A DNA stretch of 43,555 nucleotides from an uncultured Truepera sp. (GCA_902806425.1 CADCWP010000013.1:1-43555), one strand, 5' to 3'; positions 25,541 through 34,296 are shown, numbered from the stretch's first letter. Notes: generated by a model not told the origin, from the letters alone. Program-made: numbers and translations.

Positions 25541-26758
25541 TTAGGTGGGTTCAGGCTCGAGCGTGAAGCTGAAAAGTTGGTCAAACGGATGGCGCGACAG
25601 CAGCGTGTCGGCGTCCGTAAGACTGGCCGCCATGATCTGCGAAACCGTCTCCTGCACCGAGGCGTAGCGCCCGTCGGTCTGATAGCGCACGCCGAGCGAC
25701 ATAAGGCGACCAAACGGGGTCTCGCCGCGCAGGGTGAGGCTGGTCGCCAGTTTGCGTTGGGCGCGACGCCACTCGTCCTCCGTGACGCCCTCTTGAGCCC
25801 GCTGGAGGGTCTCCCGGTAGATTTTTAACGCCTCGGCCTGCCCCTCCGGGCTCGTCGAGACGTAGCCGACGAAGACCCCGGCCCCGTCGGCGGCGTCGTG
25901 CGACAACGAGGCGCTGTCGGCCAGGCCGTTGTCTAACAGCGCCCAGTAGAGGCGGCCGCTGCCGTCGCCGAGAACGTTCGCCAGCACCCCGGCGGCGTAG
26001 CGGAGCGGGTCCTGTGCGCTCACGCCGGGAGCGTATAAGGCCGTGTGGGCGCGGGAGAGGTTGGGGAGCGTCACGCGGACCTCCCCGGTCGCGCCCTCGA
26101 GGTCGGGGTAGCTGCGTTCGGCGCGGCTCGGCCGCCAGTCACGGGTTAGGCGCTCGACTTGCGCGACGACCGCGTCCCAGTCATAGCGGCCCGCCACCGC
26201 TAAAAACAGGTTGTCGGAGGCGTAACGGGCGCTGAAATACTCCAGCATCTGCCCCTGCGTCAGCGCCCGTATGGACTCCGGCGACCCCAGCACCGACCGC
26301 CCGAGCGGGTGCTGTCCGTAAAAACGCGCGTTGCCCTCCTCAAAGACCTTGAAGGGGGGCCGGTCCTCGTACATGGCGATCTCTTCTAAAATGACGTTTT
26401 TTTCCAGCGTAAAGTCGTCTTCCCTTAGCGCCGGACGCATCATGTCGGACAGGAGGTCAACGAGGGCGGCCCCTCGTTCGGGGAGTACCGCGCCGTAGTA
26501 GACGGTGCGCTCGTCCGAGGTGTAGGCGTTGTAGTTGGCCCCGATAGCGTCGAACTCCAAGTTGATGGCCTCGGCGCTCCGTTTGGCGGTCCCCTTAAAG
26601 AGCATGTGCTCTAAAAAGTGCGACACCCCGGCGACCTCCGCGGACTCGTCACGTGAGCCGGTCTTGACAAAGTAGCCCGCCGCGAACGACTGCGCCTCAG
26701 GGTTGTGTTCGCCGATCAGGGTGAGGCCGTTGGGAAGGATCGTCTCGTGAAAGGTCAC
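25541..26758 (-). CDS. M16 family zinc metalloprotease (catalytic subunit)
   Basis: 405-aa M16B peptidase. The inverted zinc motif H47-F-L-E50-H51 is intact, with the downstream Glu region near EDRPPFKVFEEG. It lacks the R/Y motif in the C-terminal half (the matching place reads SGRLYWALLDNGLADS). It overlaps the upstream M16 gene by four bases. In bacterial M16B pairs one subunit holds zinc and the other the R/Y substrate motif, which fits exactly here. No signal peptide is seen, so it is probably cytoplasmic or exported by another route. Confidence 0.92.
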   Translation of the reverse strand: MTFHETILPNGLTLIGEHNPEAQSFAAGYFVKTGSRDESAEVAGVSHFLEHMLFKGTAKRSAEAINLEFDAIGANYNAYTSDERTVYYGAVLPERGAALVDLLSDMMRPALREDDFTLEKNVILEEIAMYEDRPPFKVFEEGNARFYGQHPLGRSVLGSPESIRALTQGQMLEYFSARYASDNLFLAVAGRYDWDAVVAQVERLTRDWRPSRAERSYPDLEGATGEVRVTLPNLSRAHTALYAPGVSAQDPLRYAAGVLANVLGDGSGRLYWALLDNGLADSASLSHDAADGAGVFVGYVSTSPEGQAEALKIYRETLQRAQEGVTEDEWRRAQRKLATSLTLRGETPFGRLMSLGVRYQTDGRYASVQETVSQIMAASLTDADTLLSRHPFDQLFSFTLEPEPT

Positions 26759-28008
26759 GCGCGCACCGCCGATACCTTTTCTGCGGCGGGAGCCGTGGGA
26801 CCCAGCGTGAGGACGGTAAAATGCGGCTCCGGACGCTCCGCCAGATAGCTGTTAAGCGCGCCCAACGTCACTGCCGAGAGTTCGGCCCGAACGGTCTCCA
26901 ACGGGCGCGGCGAGCCGAAAAGGAAGGTGTTGCGGGCAAGACCCGCCGCCACACCCCCGCTCGACTCGCCCTCCATCACCAGTCCGGCGAGGAGGCCAGT
27001 ACGGGCGCGCTCGAGTTCTTCGCCGCTCACCCCCTCGCGGAGCCGGACGAGTTCGCCGAGCAGCACCCGCAGCGTCTCGTCGGCCCTTTCGGGGGTCGTC
27101 CCAGCGTAACCGAGGGTGTAACCGTAGCCGCGCACCGCCCGACCTACCGCCATCACGCTGTAGACCAAGCCGCGTTTTTCGCGCACTTCGCTGAACAAGC
27201 GTGAGCCCATCCCCTTGCTGAGGACGGCGACGGCGAGCGCATTTTTGTACCAGTCGGGGTGTCCCGGTGGCAGCGCCTCATAAGCGACCCCGATCTGCGT
27301 CTGCGCGGTTTTAGCGGCGATGTGCTCGTGGTGCGGTTGGGCGACCTGCGCCACCGGCAGCGGCGCGCCCGCCCCCTGCCAGTCGGCGAACAGCTCCTCG
27401 GCCAAGCCCTTGACTTCACGCCAGCGCACGCCCCCGGCGACGCTCAGGATGGCCCCATTCGGCGCGAGGCGGCGCGCGGCGTCCTGCCGGACAGCGTCGG
27501 CGGTCAAGGCTTTCAGGTCGTCGGCTTCGCCGTAGTGGCTACGCCCGTGCGCCGAAGCGAAATAGGCTTTGGAAAGCGCGATAAAGAGGCGCTGAGTGGG
27601 GGAGTCGTCGAGGGCGTCGAGTTCTTGGAGCGCGACGGTGCGGGCGAGACCGAACTCGGCGTCGCTGAGGTGCGGACGGCGTACGAGGTCGGCGTAGAGA
27701 GCCAACGCCTCGGGCAAGGCGTCGGCTAAGAGCGAGCCGGACACAAGCGTGCTCTCGCCGCCCGCGCCGCCGCTGCGCCGCACCCCGAGCGCGTCGAGGG
27801 CGTCGCTGAAGCCCCTCGAGTCCCGCGCCCCGGCACCCCGGTAGAGCCATTCGGCGAGCACCACCGCGCTGCCCGACGCCCCCTCGGGGTCGGTCGTCGC
27901 GCCAAAGGGCAGCAGCAGGTCGAAGCTGACCGAGGGCAGCCAGGACATCTCCTGGACGACCAGCGTGAGGCCGTTGTCAAACGTATGGGTATGGATAGCA
28001 GGGTTCAT
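26755..28008 (-). CDS. M16 family protease-like protein (non-catalytic subunit)
   Basis: 417-aa M16 fold protein without HxxEH: at the matching place it reads SAVVLAEWLYRGAG. It has the R/Y-type motif in SRLFSEVREKRGLVYSV, which binds substrate in the regulatory subunit of heterodimeric M16B enzymes. Together with the next gene it would form one active protease. ATG 28008 is preceded by TATACT (minus strand 28016-28021) at seven bases, without Shine-Dalgarno, so this first gene of the operon is probably leaderless. Confidence 0.9.
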   Translation of the reverse strand: MNPAIHTHTFDNGLTLVVQEMSWLPSVSFDLLLPFGATTDPEGASGSAVVLAEWLYRGAGARDSRGFSDALDALGVRRSGGAGGESTLVSGSLLADALPEALALYADLVRRPHLSDAEFGLARTVALQELDALDDSPTQRLFIALSKAYFASAHGRSHYGEADDLKALTADAVRQDAARRLAPNGAILSVAGGVRWREVKGLAEELFADWQGAGAPLPVAQVAQPHHEHIAAKTAQTQIGVAYEALPPGHPDWYKNALAVAVLSKGMGSRLFSEVREKRGLVYSVMAVGRAVRGYGYTLGYAGTTPERADETLRVLLGELVRLREGVSGEELERARTGLLAGLVMEGESSGGVAAGLARNTFLFGSPRPLETVRAELSAVTLGALNSYLAERPEPHFTVLTLGPTAPAAEKVSAVRA

Positions 28009-28015
28009 CCGCGCC

Positions 28016-28021
28016 AGTATA
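28016..28021 (-). promoter_or_regulatory. -10 box TATACT of the leaderless M16 operon
   Basis: TATACT on the minus strand, seven bases (GGCGCGG) before ATG 28008. It is the clearest leaderless arrangement in the window. Confidence 0.65.
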
Positions 28022-28074
28022 GCGCCGCGAGCCGCCTCGGCGGGTCGCCGACCGCGCTCCGGTCTAGAGACCGC

Positions 28075-28860
28075 CTAGCGTATACCCTCCGGCGTCAGCG
28101 CCAGCTCGAGCCTTCCTAACGCGAAGTCCGCCGTCAGGGCGAGCAGCGCGACCGGGACCGCGCCCTCCAAAACGTACGCCAAGTTGCCCGTCGTCAGCCC
28201 CGCGATGATCGGCACGCCGAGGCCCCCCGCCCCGATAATGGGCGCGACCGTCGCCGTGCCTACTGTGTAGACCGTGCTCGTCCGGACGCCGGCCAAGATG
28301 ACGCGGGTCGCTAACGGCAGCTCGAGCCGAAAAAGCCGTTCCCAGGCGTTCATGCCCATGCCGGTCGCAGCCTCCTTGAGCGCCTCCGGCACCGCCTCGA
28401 GACCGGCGATAGCGTTGCGCGTCACCGGCAGGAGCCCGTAGGTGACGAGCGCGATCAGCGTCGGCCTCAGCCCAAACCCGAACGACGGCAGCGCGAGCGC
28501 AAGCACGGCTATCGGCGGGAAGGTCTGCCCGACCGAGAGTAAAGACGACACCAGCGGCAAAAATGCCCGCCCTTGGGGCCGCGTCAGCCAGACGCTCAGT
28601 GGCAGACTGATCACCAAAATTAGCAGAAGCGCGAGGCCGACGATCTGTGCGTGTTGCAAGCTCAGCTCTAGCAGCGTCGCCCGCTCGAACAACACCGCCC
28701 GATTTTCCGGGAAAAGCCAGCGCAGCGCTGCGCCCCACAGGTTTTGCTGAGCGAACAGCCAAAACAGCAGCGCCAGCACGCCGAGCGCCAGCGCCAGCTG
28801 TAGCAGCGCCCGGTTGCGTGGCGGCGCGCGGCGGGTGGCCGGAACCGACAGTGTACTCAC
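28075..28860 (-). CDS. Osmoprotectant ABC transporter permease (YehW/OpuCD type)
   Basis: 261-aa permease with about six membrane segments and the EAA-like loop (GLEAVPEALKEAATGMGMNAWERLFRLELP) typical of glycine betaine/choline uptake systems. It is the last gene of the four-gene operon and overlaps the ATPase gene by four bases. It probably forms the channel together with the longer permease encoded at 29975-31387. No terminator was recognised after it. Confidence 0.9.
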   Translation of the reverse strand: MSTLSVPATRRAPPRNRALLQLALALGVLALLFWLFAQQNLWGAALRWLFPENRAVLFERATLLELSLQHAQIVGLALLLILVISLPLSVWLTRPQGRAFLPLVSSLLSVGQTFPPIAVLALALPSFGFGLRPTLIALVTYGLLPVTRNAIAGLEAVPEALKEAATGMGMNAWERLFRLELPLATRVILAGVRTSTVYTVGTATVAPIIGAGGLGVPIIAGLTTGNLAYVLEGAVPVALLALTADFALGRLELALTPEGIR

Positions 28861-29966
28861 GCCGCCTCAGCCGCGTCCGGGGCGGCCTGCACGGTCACGG
28901 CCAGGATGCCGGTCAGGTCAAGCAAGCCGACCAGCTCACCCGACGCCGCCACGACCGGGAGTTCGGCGACGCCCTGCGAGAGCATCTTGGAGAGCGCCTG
29001 ACGCACGTCGTCGCCCTCACTGGCGGCGTAGTTCGGTGAGACCTCGGTGTAGGCCCGCTCGATAACCGGGTCAAAGGCGAAGGCGCGGCGGTCGAGCCAC
29101 CCCACGAGCTGGCCGGAGCGCGTGACGTAGACCGTCCGCTGCCGTGCGAGCGCCGCCTCGGCGTCTTTAGCGGACGCTGAGAGCTCGAGCGCTGCGGCGG
29201 GGCGCATCAGCTCGCGCACCCGCAGCCTGCTGAGGCGTTTAAGCGCCCGGTCGGAGCCGACGAACTGCCGCACGAAGCGGGTTTTCGGATTCGCCAAGAC
29301 CTCCTCGGGCGTCCCGAGCTGCTCGACTGCCCCGACGTTCATCACGCACACCCGGTCGCCCAACTTGATGGCCTCGTCGATGTCGTGGGTAACCATGACA
29401 ATGGTTTTTTTAAGCTCTCCTTGCAGGCGCAAAAACTCGTCTTGCAAGCGCTCGCGGGTCAGCGGGTCGACCGCGCCGAAGGGCTCGTCCATCAGCAGGA
29501 CGGGCGGGTCGACGGCGAGCGCCCGCGCTACCCCGACCCGCTGCGCCTGACCACCCGAGAGTTCTTTCGGGTAGCTTTTGGCGTACCGGCCCGGCTCGAG
29601 GCCGATCAACTCCAAAAGCTCGTGCGCCCGCGCCGCGCTGCGCGCTTTAGGCCAGCCGAGCAGCCTGGGCACGACCTGGATATTCTCCTCGACAGTCATG
29701 TGCGGAAACAGCCCGATGCTCTGTATGACGTAGCCGATACCGCGCCGCAAATCTTGCGGGTCGACCGCCGTCACCTCGCGCTCACCGATAAAGATGCGCC
29801 CGCTAGAGGGTTGGATAAGGCGGTTGATCATCTTTAAGGTCGTCGTCTTGCCGCACCCCGACGGTCCGATAAGGACGGTCAGTTCACCCTCGGGGAAGGC
29901 GAGCGTCGTCTCCTGCACCGCGACCTGCTCGCCGTAGCGTTTACTCACCCCTTCAAGTCGAATCAT
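28857..29966 (-). CDS. Osmoprotectant ABC transporter ATPase with CBS domains (OpuCA/YehX type)
   Basis: 369-aa ATPase. Walker A GPSGCGKTTTLKMINRLI, signature ELSGGQAQRVGVARAL, Walker B VLLMDEPFGAVDP, switch His in MVTHDIDEAIKLG. The C-terminal third (about 245-360) is a pair of CBS domains, which in OpuA/OpuC sense ionic strength or nucleotides and gate transport. It lies eight bases after the larger permease gene. Substrate is probably glycine betaine, choline or carnitine. Confidence 0.93.
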   Translation of the reverse strand: MIRLEGVSKRYGEQVAVQETTLAFPEGELTVLIGPSGCGKTTTLKMINRLIQPSSGRIFIGEREVTAVDPQDLRRGIGYVIQSIGLFPHMTVEENIQVVPRLLGWPKARSAARAHELLELIGLEPGRYAKSYPKELSGGQAQRVGVARALAVDPPVLLMDEPFGAVDPLTRERLQDEFLRLQGELKKTIVMVTHDIDEAIKLGDRVCVMNVGAVEQLGTPEEVLANPKTRFVRQFVGSDRALKRLSRLRVRELMRPAAALELSASAKDAEAALARQRTVYVTRSGQLVGWLDRRAFAFDPVIERAYTEVSPNYAASEGDDVRQALSKMLSQGVAELPVVAASGELVGLLDLTGILAVTVQAAPDAAEAA

Positions 29967-29974
29967 AGTATCTC

Positions 29975-31387
29975 CTAGCGCAACCCGCGTGGCGTCACGA
30001 GCTGGCCCAGGCCGCGCAAGAGGGCGTCGGCCAGGAGCGCTAAGCCGATGATCGGCAGCGCCCCCAGCAAGATCAGGTCGGGTACCTGCTGTGAAATGCC
30101 GCGTTCGATAAAGGTGCCCAAACCGCCCGCCCCGATCAAAAAGGCCACCGTGGTGATGCCGATGCTCAGGACCGAGGACGCCCGCACACCCTCCATAATA
30201 AGCGGCAGCGCGAGCGGCAGCTCGACCCGCCGGAGAATCTGTCCGGGGCTCATCCCCATCCCCCGTCCGGCTTCGGTCGCCGCCCCCGGTACCTCTACAA
30301 GACCCGTGTAGGTGTTGCGGACAATCGGCAGGAGTGCGTAGAGCGTCAGGGCGATAAGCGCCGGAGCGGTGCCGATCCCCCGGACGCCGAGGCTCGAGAG
30401 CGGCGCGCTCAAGCTGCTGGGGAAGGTGAGCGCGCCCAAGTCCAGGCTGAAAAGCGCTACGAACACGTCGTTGAGGACGACCGCGACCATGACCGTCAGG
30501 AGCAGGACCGGCAGGAGCGCTATGAGCATGGTCAGCAGCGTGAAGAGACCGCGCGCCCGTCCGGACACACGTCTAGAGAGGAACAGCGCCGCGAACATCA
30601 GCGCCAGACCCACCGCAGAGAAGAGCAGCGCCTCCCCTACTGTTACCTCACGCCCCAACCGCGCGAGCGGCAACAGCATGATGCCGAAAAGCGCGAGCGA
30701 CGGAATCGTCTGCAAAAAACTTGCAGTCGGCAGCACCAGGCGCGCGGCCTCCTCCCGACGCGCTGCCCAGATGGCCGCCGGGATACCGATAGCGCACGCG
30801 AGCAGCACGCTCGTTCCGGCGAGCGCGAGATGCCGGAGCACCTCCGCGGTGAAGTCGCCGCCTTGGGAAGTGAGTTCCTGGGCGAGACCGACGCTGCCAA
30901 AAGAGGTAAGGACGAGGACGACTGCCAGAGCCAACCCCGGCAGCACCATCAGCGCGCGGGCACCGCTGCGTTGTGGAGCTTCGCCTAACGTCCCAAAAAA
31001 GCCGATGTAAAGGGCCAGAAGCGTCAACCAGACCCCGCCTTGCAGCGACACGCGCGCCCGTTCGGGGTCGGATGAGGCGGCCAAAAGGGCGCTCGAGCCC
31101 GCGCCGATCAGCAGTAGCGCGAGGGTGAGCGCCAGCGTACATAGGAGCGCCAGCCCCCAGGCCCGCCCCGGAAAGCGAAAAAAGCTCACGACCAAGAGCA
31201 GCCCCCACACCCCTAGCAGCGCGTAGGCGTAGGGGCTGGACAGCGCAAACGCGCCGACCGCTTCGCCCGCGACCAGGCGGTTGGCCTTGAGGAGCAGCCA
31301 GCTCGGCCCCAGCAGCGCCAGCAGCCCGACGATGGCTGCGAGCACCGTCACCCGGTTGAGGCGGTCTCCTGTAGTAGCTAAAAGCAT
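29975..31387 (-). CDS. Osmoprotectant ABC transporter permease with long N-terminal membrane part (YehY type)
   Basis: 470-aa permease. The C-terminal half is a normal binding-protein-dependent transport domain (EAA loop GLVEVPGAATEAGRGMGMSPGQILRRVELP). The N-terminal part (about 1-170) adds several hydrophobic segments with short loops, as in YehY, which is likewise longer than OpuCB. It follows the binding protein gene on the same strand after a 78-base gap holding a strong hairpin. Confidence 0.88.
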   Translation of the reverse strand: MLLATTGDRLNRVTVLAAIVGLLALLGPSWLLLKANRLVAGEAVGAFALSSPYAYALLGVWGLLLVVSFFRFPGRAWGLALLCTLALTLALLLIGAGSSALLAASSDPERARVSLQGGVWLTLLALYIGFFGTLGEAPQRSGARALMVLPGLALAVVLVLTSFGSVGLAQELTSQGGDFTAEVLRHLALAGTSVLLACAIGIPAAIWAARREEAARLVLPTASFLQTIPSLALFGIMLLPLARLGREVTVGEALLFSAVGLALMFAALFLSRRVSGRARGLFTLLTMLIALLPVLLLTVMVAVVLNDVFVALFSLDLGALTFPSSLSAPLSSLGVRGIGTAPALIALTLYALLPIVRNTYTGLVEVPGAATEAGRGMGMSPGQILRRVELPLALPLIMEGVRASSVLSIGITTVAFLIGAGGLGTFIERGISQQVPDLILLGALPIIGLALLADALLRGLGQLVTPRGLR

Positions 31388-31404
31388 CTCGTCCCCTAAC
31401 CAAA

Positions 31405-31434
31405 GCGCGGGGTCACGTCCAGCCGACCCCGCGC
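31405..31434 (-). repeat. Hairpin between osmoprotectant binding-protein and permease genes
   Basis: Perfect 10-bp inverted repeat GCGCGGGGTC / GACCCCGCGC with a 10-base loop. It lies in the 78-base gap of the - strand operon and has no T-run, so it more likely stabilises the binding-protein message or lowers permease expression than terminates fully. Confidence 0.65.
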
Positions 31435-31465
31435 CCTTCCAAAAAACCAGCCCGAAAAACCGTCG

Positions 31466-32374
31466 TTACTCGAGAAACCCGGCTTCGGTGAGGTATGTCT
31501 GCGCGACCTCGGCGGGGTCGGCCCCGTCGACGGCAACCTGACCGTTCATGTCTTGCAACACGGTCTCGTCGAGAGACGCGAAAACGGGGTCTAAGATTTC
31601 GGCGAGCTGCGGGTACTGTTCCGCGACCTCGGTGCGAACCGCCGGAAACGGCTGATAGATGGCGACCGCGTTTTCCGGGTCGGTGAGCGTGACGAGCCCG
31701 AGCGCCGCGATGGTGCCGTCTGTGCCGTAGGCCATCGCCGCGTTCACGCCGTCGGTGCCGTTGGCGGCGGCGGTTTCGGTCTGCGTCGTGTTGCCGCCCG
31801 CGAGGATGACGAGTTGCTCACTGCTCACGTCGAACCCGTAGGTTTCTTCAAAGGCCGGGAGCGCGTCGGGACGGTCGACAAACTCTTGGCTCGCCGCTAG
31901 CTTGAACTCGCCCCCGTCGTTGATGTAGGCAGCGAGGTCGGTCATCGTCTCGAGGCCGTTCTCTTCCGCTAAGGCCTGCGGTACCGCGATGGCCCAGGTG
32001 TTGTTCGCGGGCGAGCGGCCCAGGTCGGTCACGCCCGCCTCGGCGTCGAGTTCTTTGACGGTGGCGTAGAGTTCGTCGGGTTGAGTGGAGAGGTCTTCGG
32101 GAACGTCGGCGTTCGGGTAAAAGGTCAGCGCGGAACCCGTGTATTCGGGGTACATGTCGATCTCACCCGCCAGCAGCGCCTCGCGCACCACCGAGGTTGT
32201 ACCGAAACCGCTGCGGTCGTTTACCTGGAAGCCGTTAGCCTCGAGCATCAGCCGCATGATCTGCGCGAGCACCGAGCCCTCCGTGTCGACCTTCGAGCCG
32301 ACCGTGACGGGGCCTTCTTGGGCCGCACCCAAGGTTGCCGCCGTCAAGAGCAAAGCTAGAGCGAATGTACGCAT
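31466..32374 (-). CDS. Osmoprotectant-binding protein (OpuAC/OsmF type)
   Basis: 302-aa exported binding protein. Signal peptide of about 19 residues (MRTFALALLLTAATLGAAQ); no lipobox Cys. OpuAC-like fold with VTVGSKVDTEGSVLAQIM and the EIDMYPEYTGSAL motif that is highly characteristic of betaine/choline-binding OsmF/OpuCC proteins. AGGAGG sits seven bases before ATG 32374. First gene of the operon; the 5' leader is about 100 bases from the predicted promoter at 32481-32510. Confidence 0.92.
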   Translation of the reverse strand: MRTFALALLLTAATLGAAQEGPVTVGSKVDTEGSVLAQIMRLMLEANGFQVNDRSGFGTTSVVREALLAGEIDMYPEYTGSALTFYPNADVPEDLSTQPDELYATVKELDAEAGVTDLGRSPANNTWAIAVPQALAEENGLETMTDLAAYINDGGEFKLAASQEFVDRPDALPAFEETYGFDVSSEQLVILAGGNTTQTETAAANGTDGVNAAMAYGTDGTIAALGLVTLTDPENAVAIYQPFPAVRTEVAEQYPQLAEILDPVFASLDETVLQDMNGQVAVDGADPAEVAQTYLTEAGFLE

Positions 32375-32480
32375 ATCTGCCTCCTGCTAGGTACCGCACG
32401 TGTGCTCGGAAGGTTTGCGAACACAAGTTTTGCTGAGTAGACCACGTTCTTCCGGCAGCCTCTGTCAGACACCCAACCAT

Positions 32481-32510
32481 ACTGTAGAGGGCGGACTTTT
32501 GCCCCTTGAA
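32481..32510 (-). promoter_or_regulatory. Promoter of the osmoprotectant operon
   Basis: On the minus strand TTCAAG (32505-32510), an 18-base spacer, TACAGT (32481-32486). It lies divergent from the ddl promoter. Confidence 0.5.
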
Positions 32511-32548
32511 CCGGTGGCGGTGAGTACAACTCCCGGTAGAGGCGTACC

Positions 32549-32578
32549 TTGCACAAGGCAGTAGGGAACGCGTACGCT
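32549..32578 (+). promoter_or_regulatory. Promoter of ddl
   Basis: TTGCAC (32549-32554), an 18-base spacer and TACGCT (32573-32578). Predicted start of transcription is near 32585, directly at the TGTGTAA-C-TTACACA palindrome. Confidence 0.55.
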
Positions 32579-32585
32579 GTCAGTA

Positions 32586-32600
32586 TGTGTAACTTACACA
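32586..32600. promoter_or_regulatory. Operator-like palindrome TGTGTAACTTACACA
   Basis: Perfect 7-1-7 palindrome at the predicted ddl transcription start, about 22 bases before ATG 32623. The position suits a repressor site. The binding protein is not identified; no regulator gene lies next to it. Confidence 0.5.
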
Positions 32601-32622
32601 CAATCTGTGCGTGCGAGGCGAG

Positions 32623-33633
32623 ATGAAGCGACCAAGGGTGCTGCTCCTCTGCGGGGGCCGCTCGGACGAACACGAGGTCTCGCTGGCCTCGGCGCGCTCA
32701 GTAGTGGCGGCTGCGGGACCGGAGTTCGTGGTAACGCCCCTCGTGATCTCTAAAACCGGGCAGTTGCTGCCGCCGGAGGTCTCGGCGCGGGTGCTGACGG
32801 AAGAGACTACGTCGCTCGCTCCAGAGGTAGGCGGCTTGGAGCGGCTCGAGCCCGCCGCCTTCGACGTGGTTTTCCCGCTTCTGCACGGCCCCTACGGTGA
32901 GGACGGCAGCGTCCAGGGTCTTCTAAAGATCATGGGGCTGCCGTTCGTCGGGTCGGACGTTTTGGGGAGCGCCGTCGGCATGGACAAGGGGATGATGAAA
33001 GCGGTTTTTAGCGCTCACGGCCTGCCGGGGGTACCCTACCGCGTCGTCACCCGGTCCACGTGGCGGGCGCAGCCCGAAGAGGTGCTGGCGGAAATTGGCA
33101 CGCTCCCCTACCCGCTGTTCGTCAAACCGGCCAACCTGGGCTCGTCGGTCGGCATCAGCCGCACCGAAAACGAGGCCGAGCTGCGCCGGGCGCTCGAGAG
33201 GGCAGCCCGCTTCGACCGCCGCATCGTCGTCGAGCAGGGGCTCGTGGGGGCGAGGGAACTCGAGGTCGGCGTCCTCGGCAACGACCGACCCGAGACGAGC
33301 GTCGTGGGCGAAATTAGCTTTGAGGGCAGTTTCTACGATTATGGCAGCAAATATACGGAGGGTGAGGCAACGCTTCTCATTCCGGCTGAGCTGGCGGACG
33401 ACCTGGCCACGCGGTGTAAAGACCTGGCGTTGGCGGCGTTTCGGGCCGTCGACGCGGCGGGGCTGGCGCGCGTCGATTTCTTTTTGCAGGGGGACGCGCT
33501 CTATTTAAACGAGATCAACACCATGCCCGGCTTTACGACGACGAGCATGTACCCTAAACTCTGGGCGGCGAGCGGCGTTTCCTACGCCGAACTGATCGCG
33601 CGACTTGTCGAGCTGGCGCTCGAGCCGCGTTGA
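32623..33633 (+). CDS. ddl: D-alanine--D-alanine ligase
   Basis: 336-aa Ddl, making the D-Ala-D-Ala dipeptide for peptidoglycan in the cytoplasm. N-terminal GGRSDEHEVSLASA, the HGPYGEDGSVQGLL motif, the ATP-grasp segment VKPANLGSSVGISR and the C-terminal EINTMPGFT are intact. The flexible loop residue region reads SFYDYGSKYTEG, with Tyr as in D-Ala-D-Ala rather than D-Ala-D-Lac ligases. ATG 32623 is chosen: GAGGCGAG lies just upstream and homologues begin at KRPRVLLLCGG. Confidence 0.95.
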   Translation: MKRPRVLLLCGGRSDEHEVSLASARSVVAAAGPEFVVTPLVISKTGQLLPPEVSARVLTEETTSLAPEVGGLERLEPAAFDVVFPLLHGPYGEDGSVQGLLKIMGLPFVGSDVLGSAVGMDKGMMKAVFSAHGLPGVPYRVVTRSTWRAQPEEVLAEIGTLPYPLFVKPANLGSSVGISRTENEAELRRALERAARFDRRIVVEQGLVGARELEVGVLGNDRPETSVVGEISFEGSFYDYGSKYTEGEATLLIPAELADDLATRCKDLALAAFRAVDAAGLARVDFFLQGDALYLNEINTMPGFTTTSMYPKLWAASGVSYAELIARLVELALEPR

Positions 33634-33638
33634 CTCGA

Positions 33639-33662
33639 GGTTGCGCCCCGCCTGACGCAACC
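33639..33662 (+). repeat. Hairpin between ddl and HNH gene
   Basis: GGTTGCG / CGCAACC, perfect seven-pair stem with a ten-base loop, directly after ddl and ending five bases before a TATACT box (33667-33672). No T-run follows, so termination is uncertain; it may be an operator. Confidence 0.45.
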
Positions 33663-33789
33663 GGGGTATACTGACCCGAAATCTCAATGAGGAGGCCGCG
33701 CCGCCGACGACTACCTGACCCCTGACGAAGCTTTCGACGTTTTCGCCGAGGACGAAGCTCTCGACGAATCAAAGGTTGCCGACGTCAAC

Positions 33790-34296
33790 GTGACCCGCGT
33801 GCTGATCTTAAACGCCTCGTACGAGCCGCTGCACGTCTGCTCGGTGAAACGGGCGGTGTCGCTGCTGATGCTCGAGGTCGCTGAGCGCGTCGAGGATTCG
33901 GACAAGGTGCTGCGCTCACCGAGCCAGGTCTTCCCGGTTCCGAGCGTGATCCGCCTTAGAAAGTTCGTCAAACGCCCGCCCCGACACCGCGTCGCGTTCA
34001 ACCGCAAAAACGTCTTTCGCCGCGACGACCACGCCTGTCAGTACTGCCTGGGCAGATACAGCGACCTCACGCTCGACCACGTCACGCCGAGAAGCCGCGG
34101 CGGCGGCACGACCTGGGAAAACGTGGTGGCCTGCTGTCGCCGCTGCAACGCCAAAAAGCGCGACCGCACCCCCGAAGAGGCCGGGATGCTCCTGAGGCGC
34201 AGGCCGTACGCGCCGAGGTTTATGTTTTCGTCGGCGTACGGCATCTTGCCGAACATCGACCGCATCTGGGAGAAATATCTACCTCAGGGCGGTTAG
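33790..34296 (+). CDS. HNH endonuclease
   Basis: 168-aa HNH nuclease. The zinc/HNH core is C83-x2-C86, D96-H97 (LTLDHVTPRSRGG), N111 and C116-x2-C119 with N120 (CCRRCNAKK). The N-terminal MTRVLILNASYEPLHVCSVKRAVSLL is typical of a family widespread in Deinococcota, Actinobacteria and Cyanobacteria with unknown biological role. GTG 33790 matches the usual start. The frame stays open upstream to 33691 with an acidic, coding-looking sequence but no start codon, so the true N-terminus may be longer or the upstream part is a remnant. Confidence 0.85.
   Translation: MTRVLILNASYEPLHVCSVKRAVSLLMLEVAERVEDSDKVLRSPSQVFPVPSVIRLRKFVKRPPRHRVAFNRKNVFRRDDHACQYCLGRYSDLTLDHVTPRSRGGGTTWENVVACCRRCNAKKRDRTPEEAGMLLRRRPYAPRFMFSSAYGILPNIDRIWEKYLPQGG

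Noticed and set aside
28064-28762. 232-codon - strand frame overlapping the osmoprotectant permease
   Set aside because: Same strand, other frame; Arg/Ala/Gly-rich without membrane segments, whereas the chosen frame has permease motifs.
30369-31010. 213-codon + strand frame opposite the YehY-type permease
   Set aside because: Antisense shadow, Ser/Arg/Pro-rich, no start signals.
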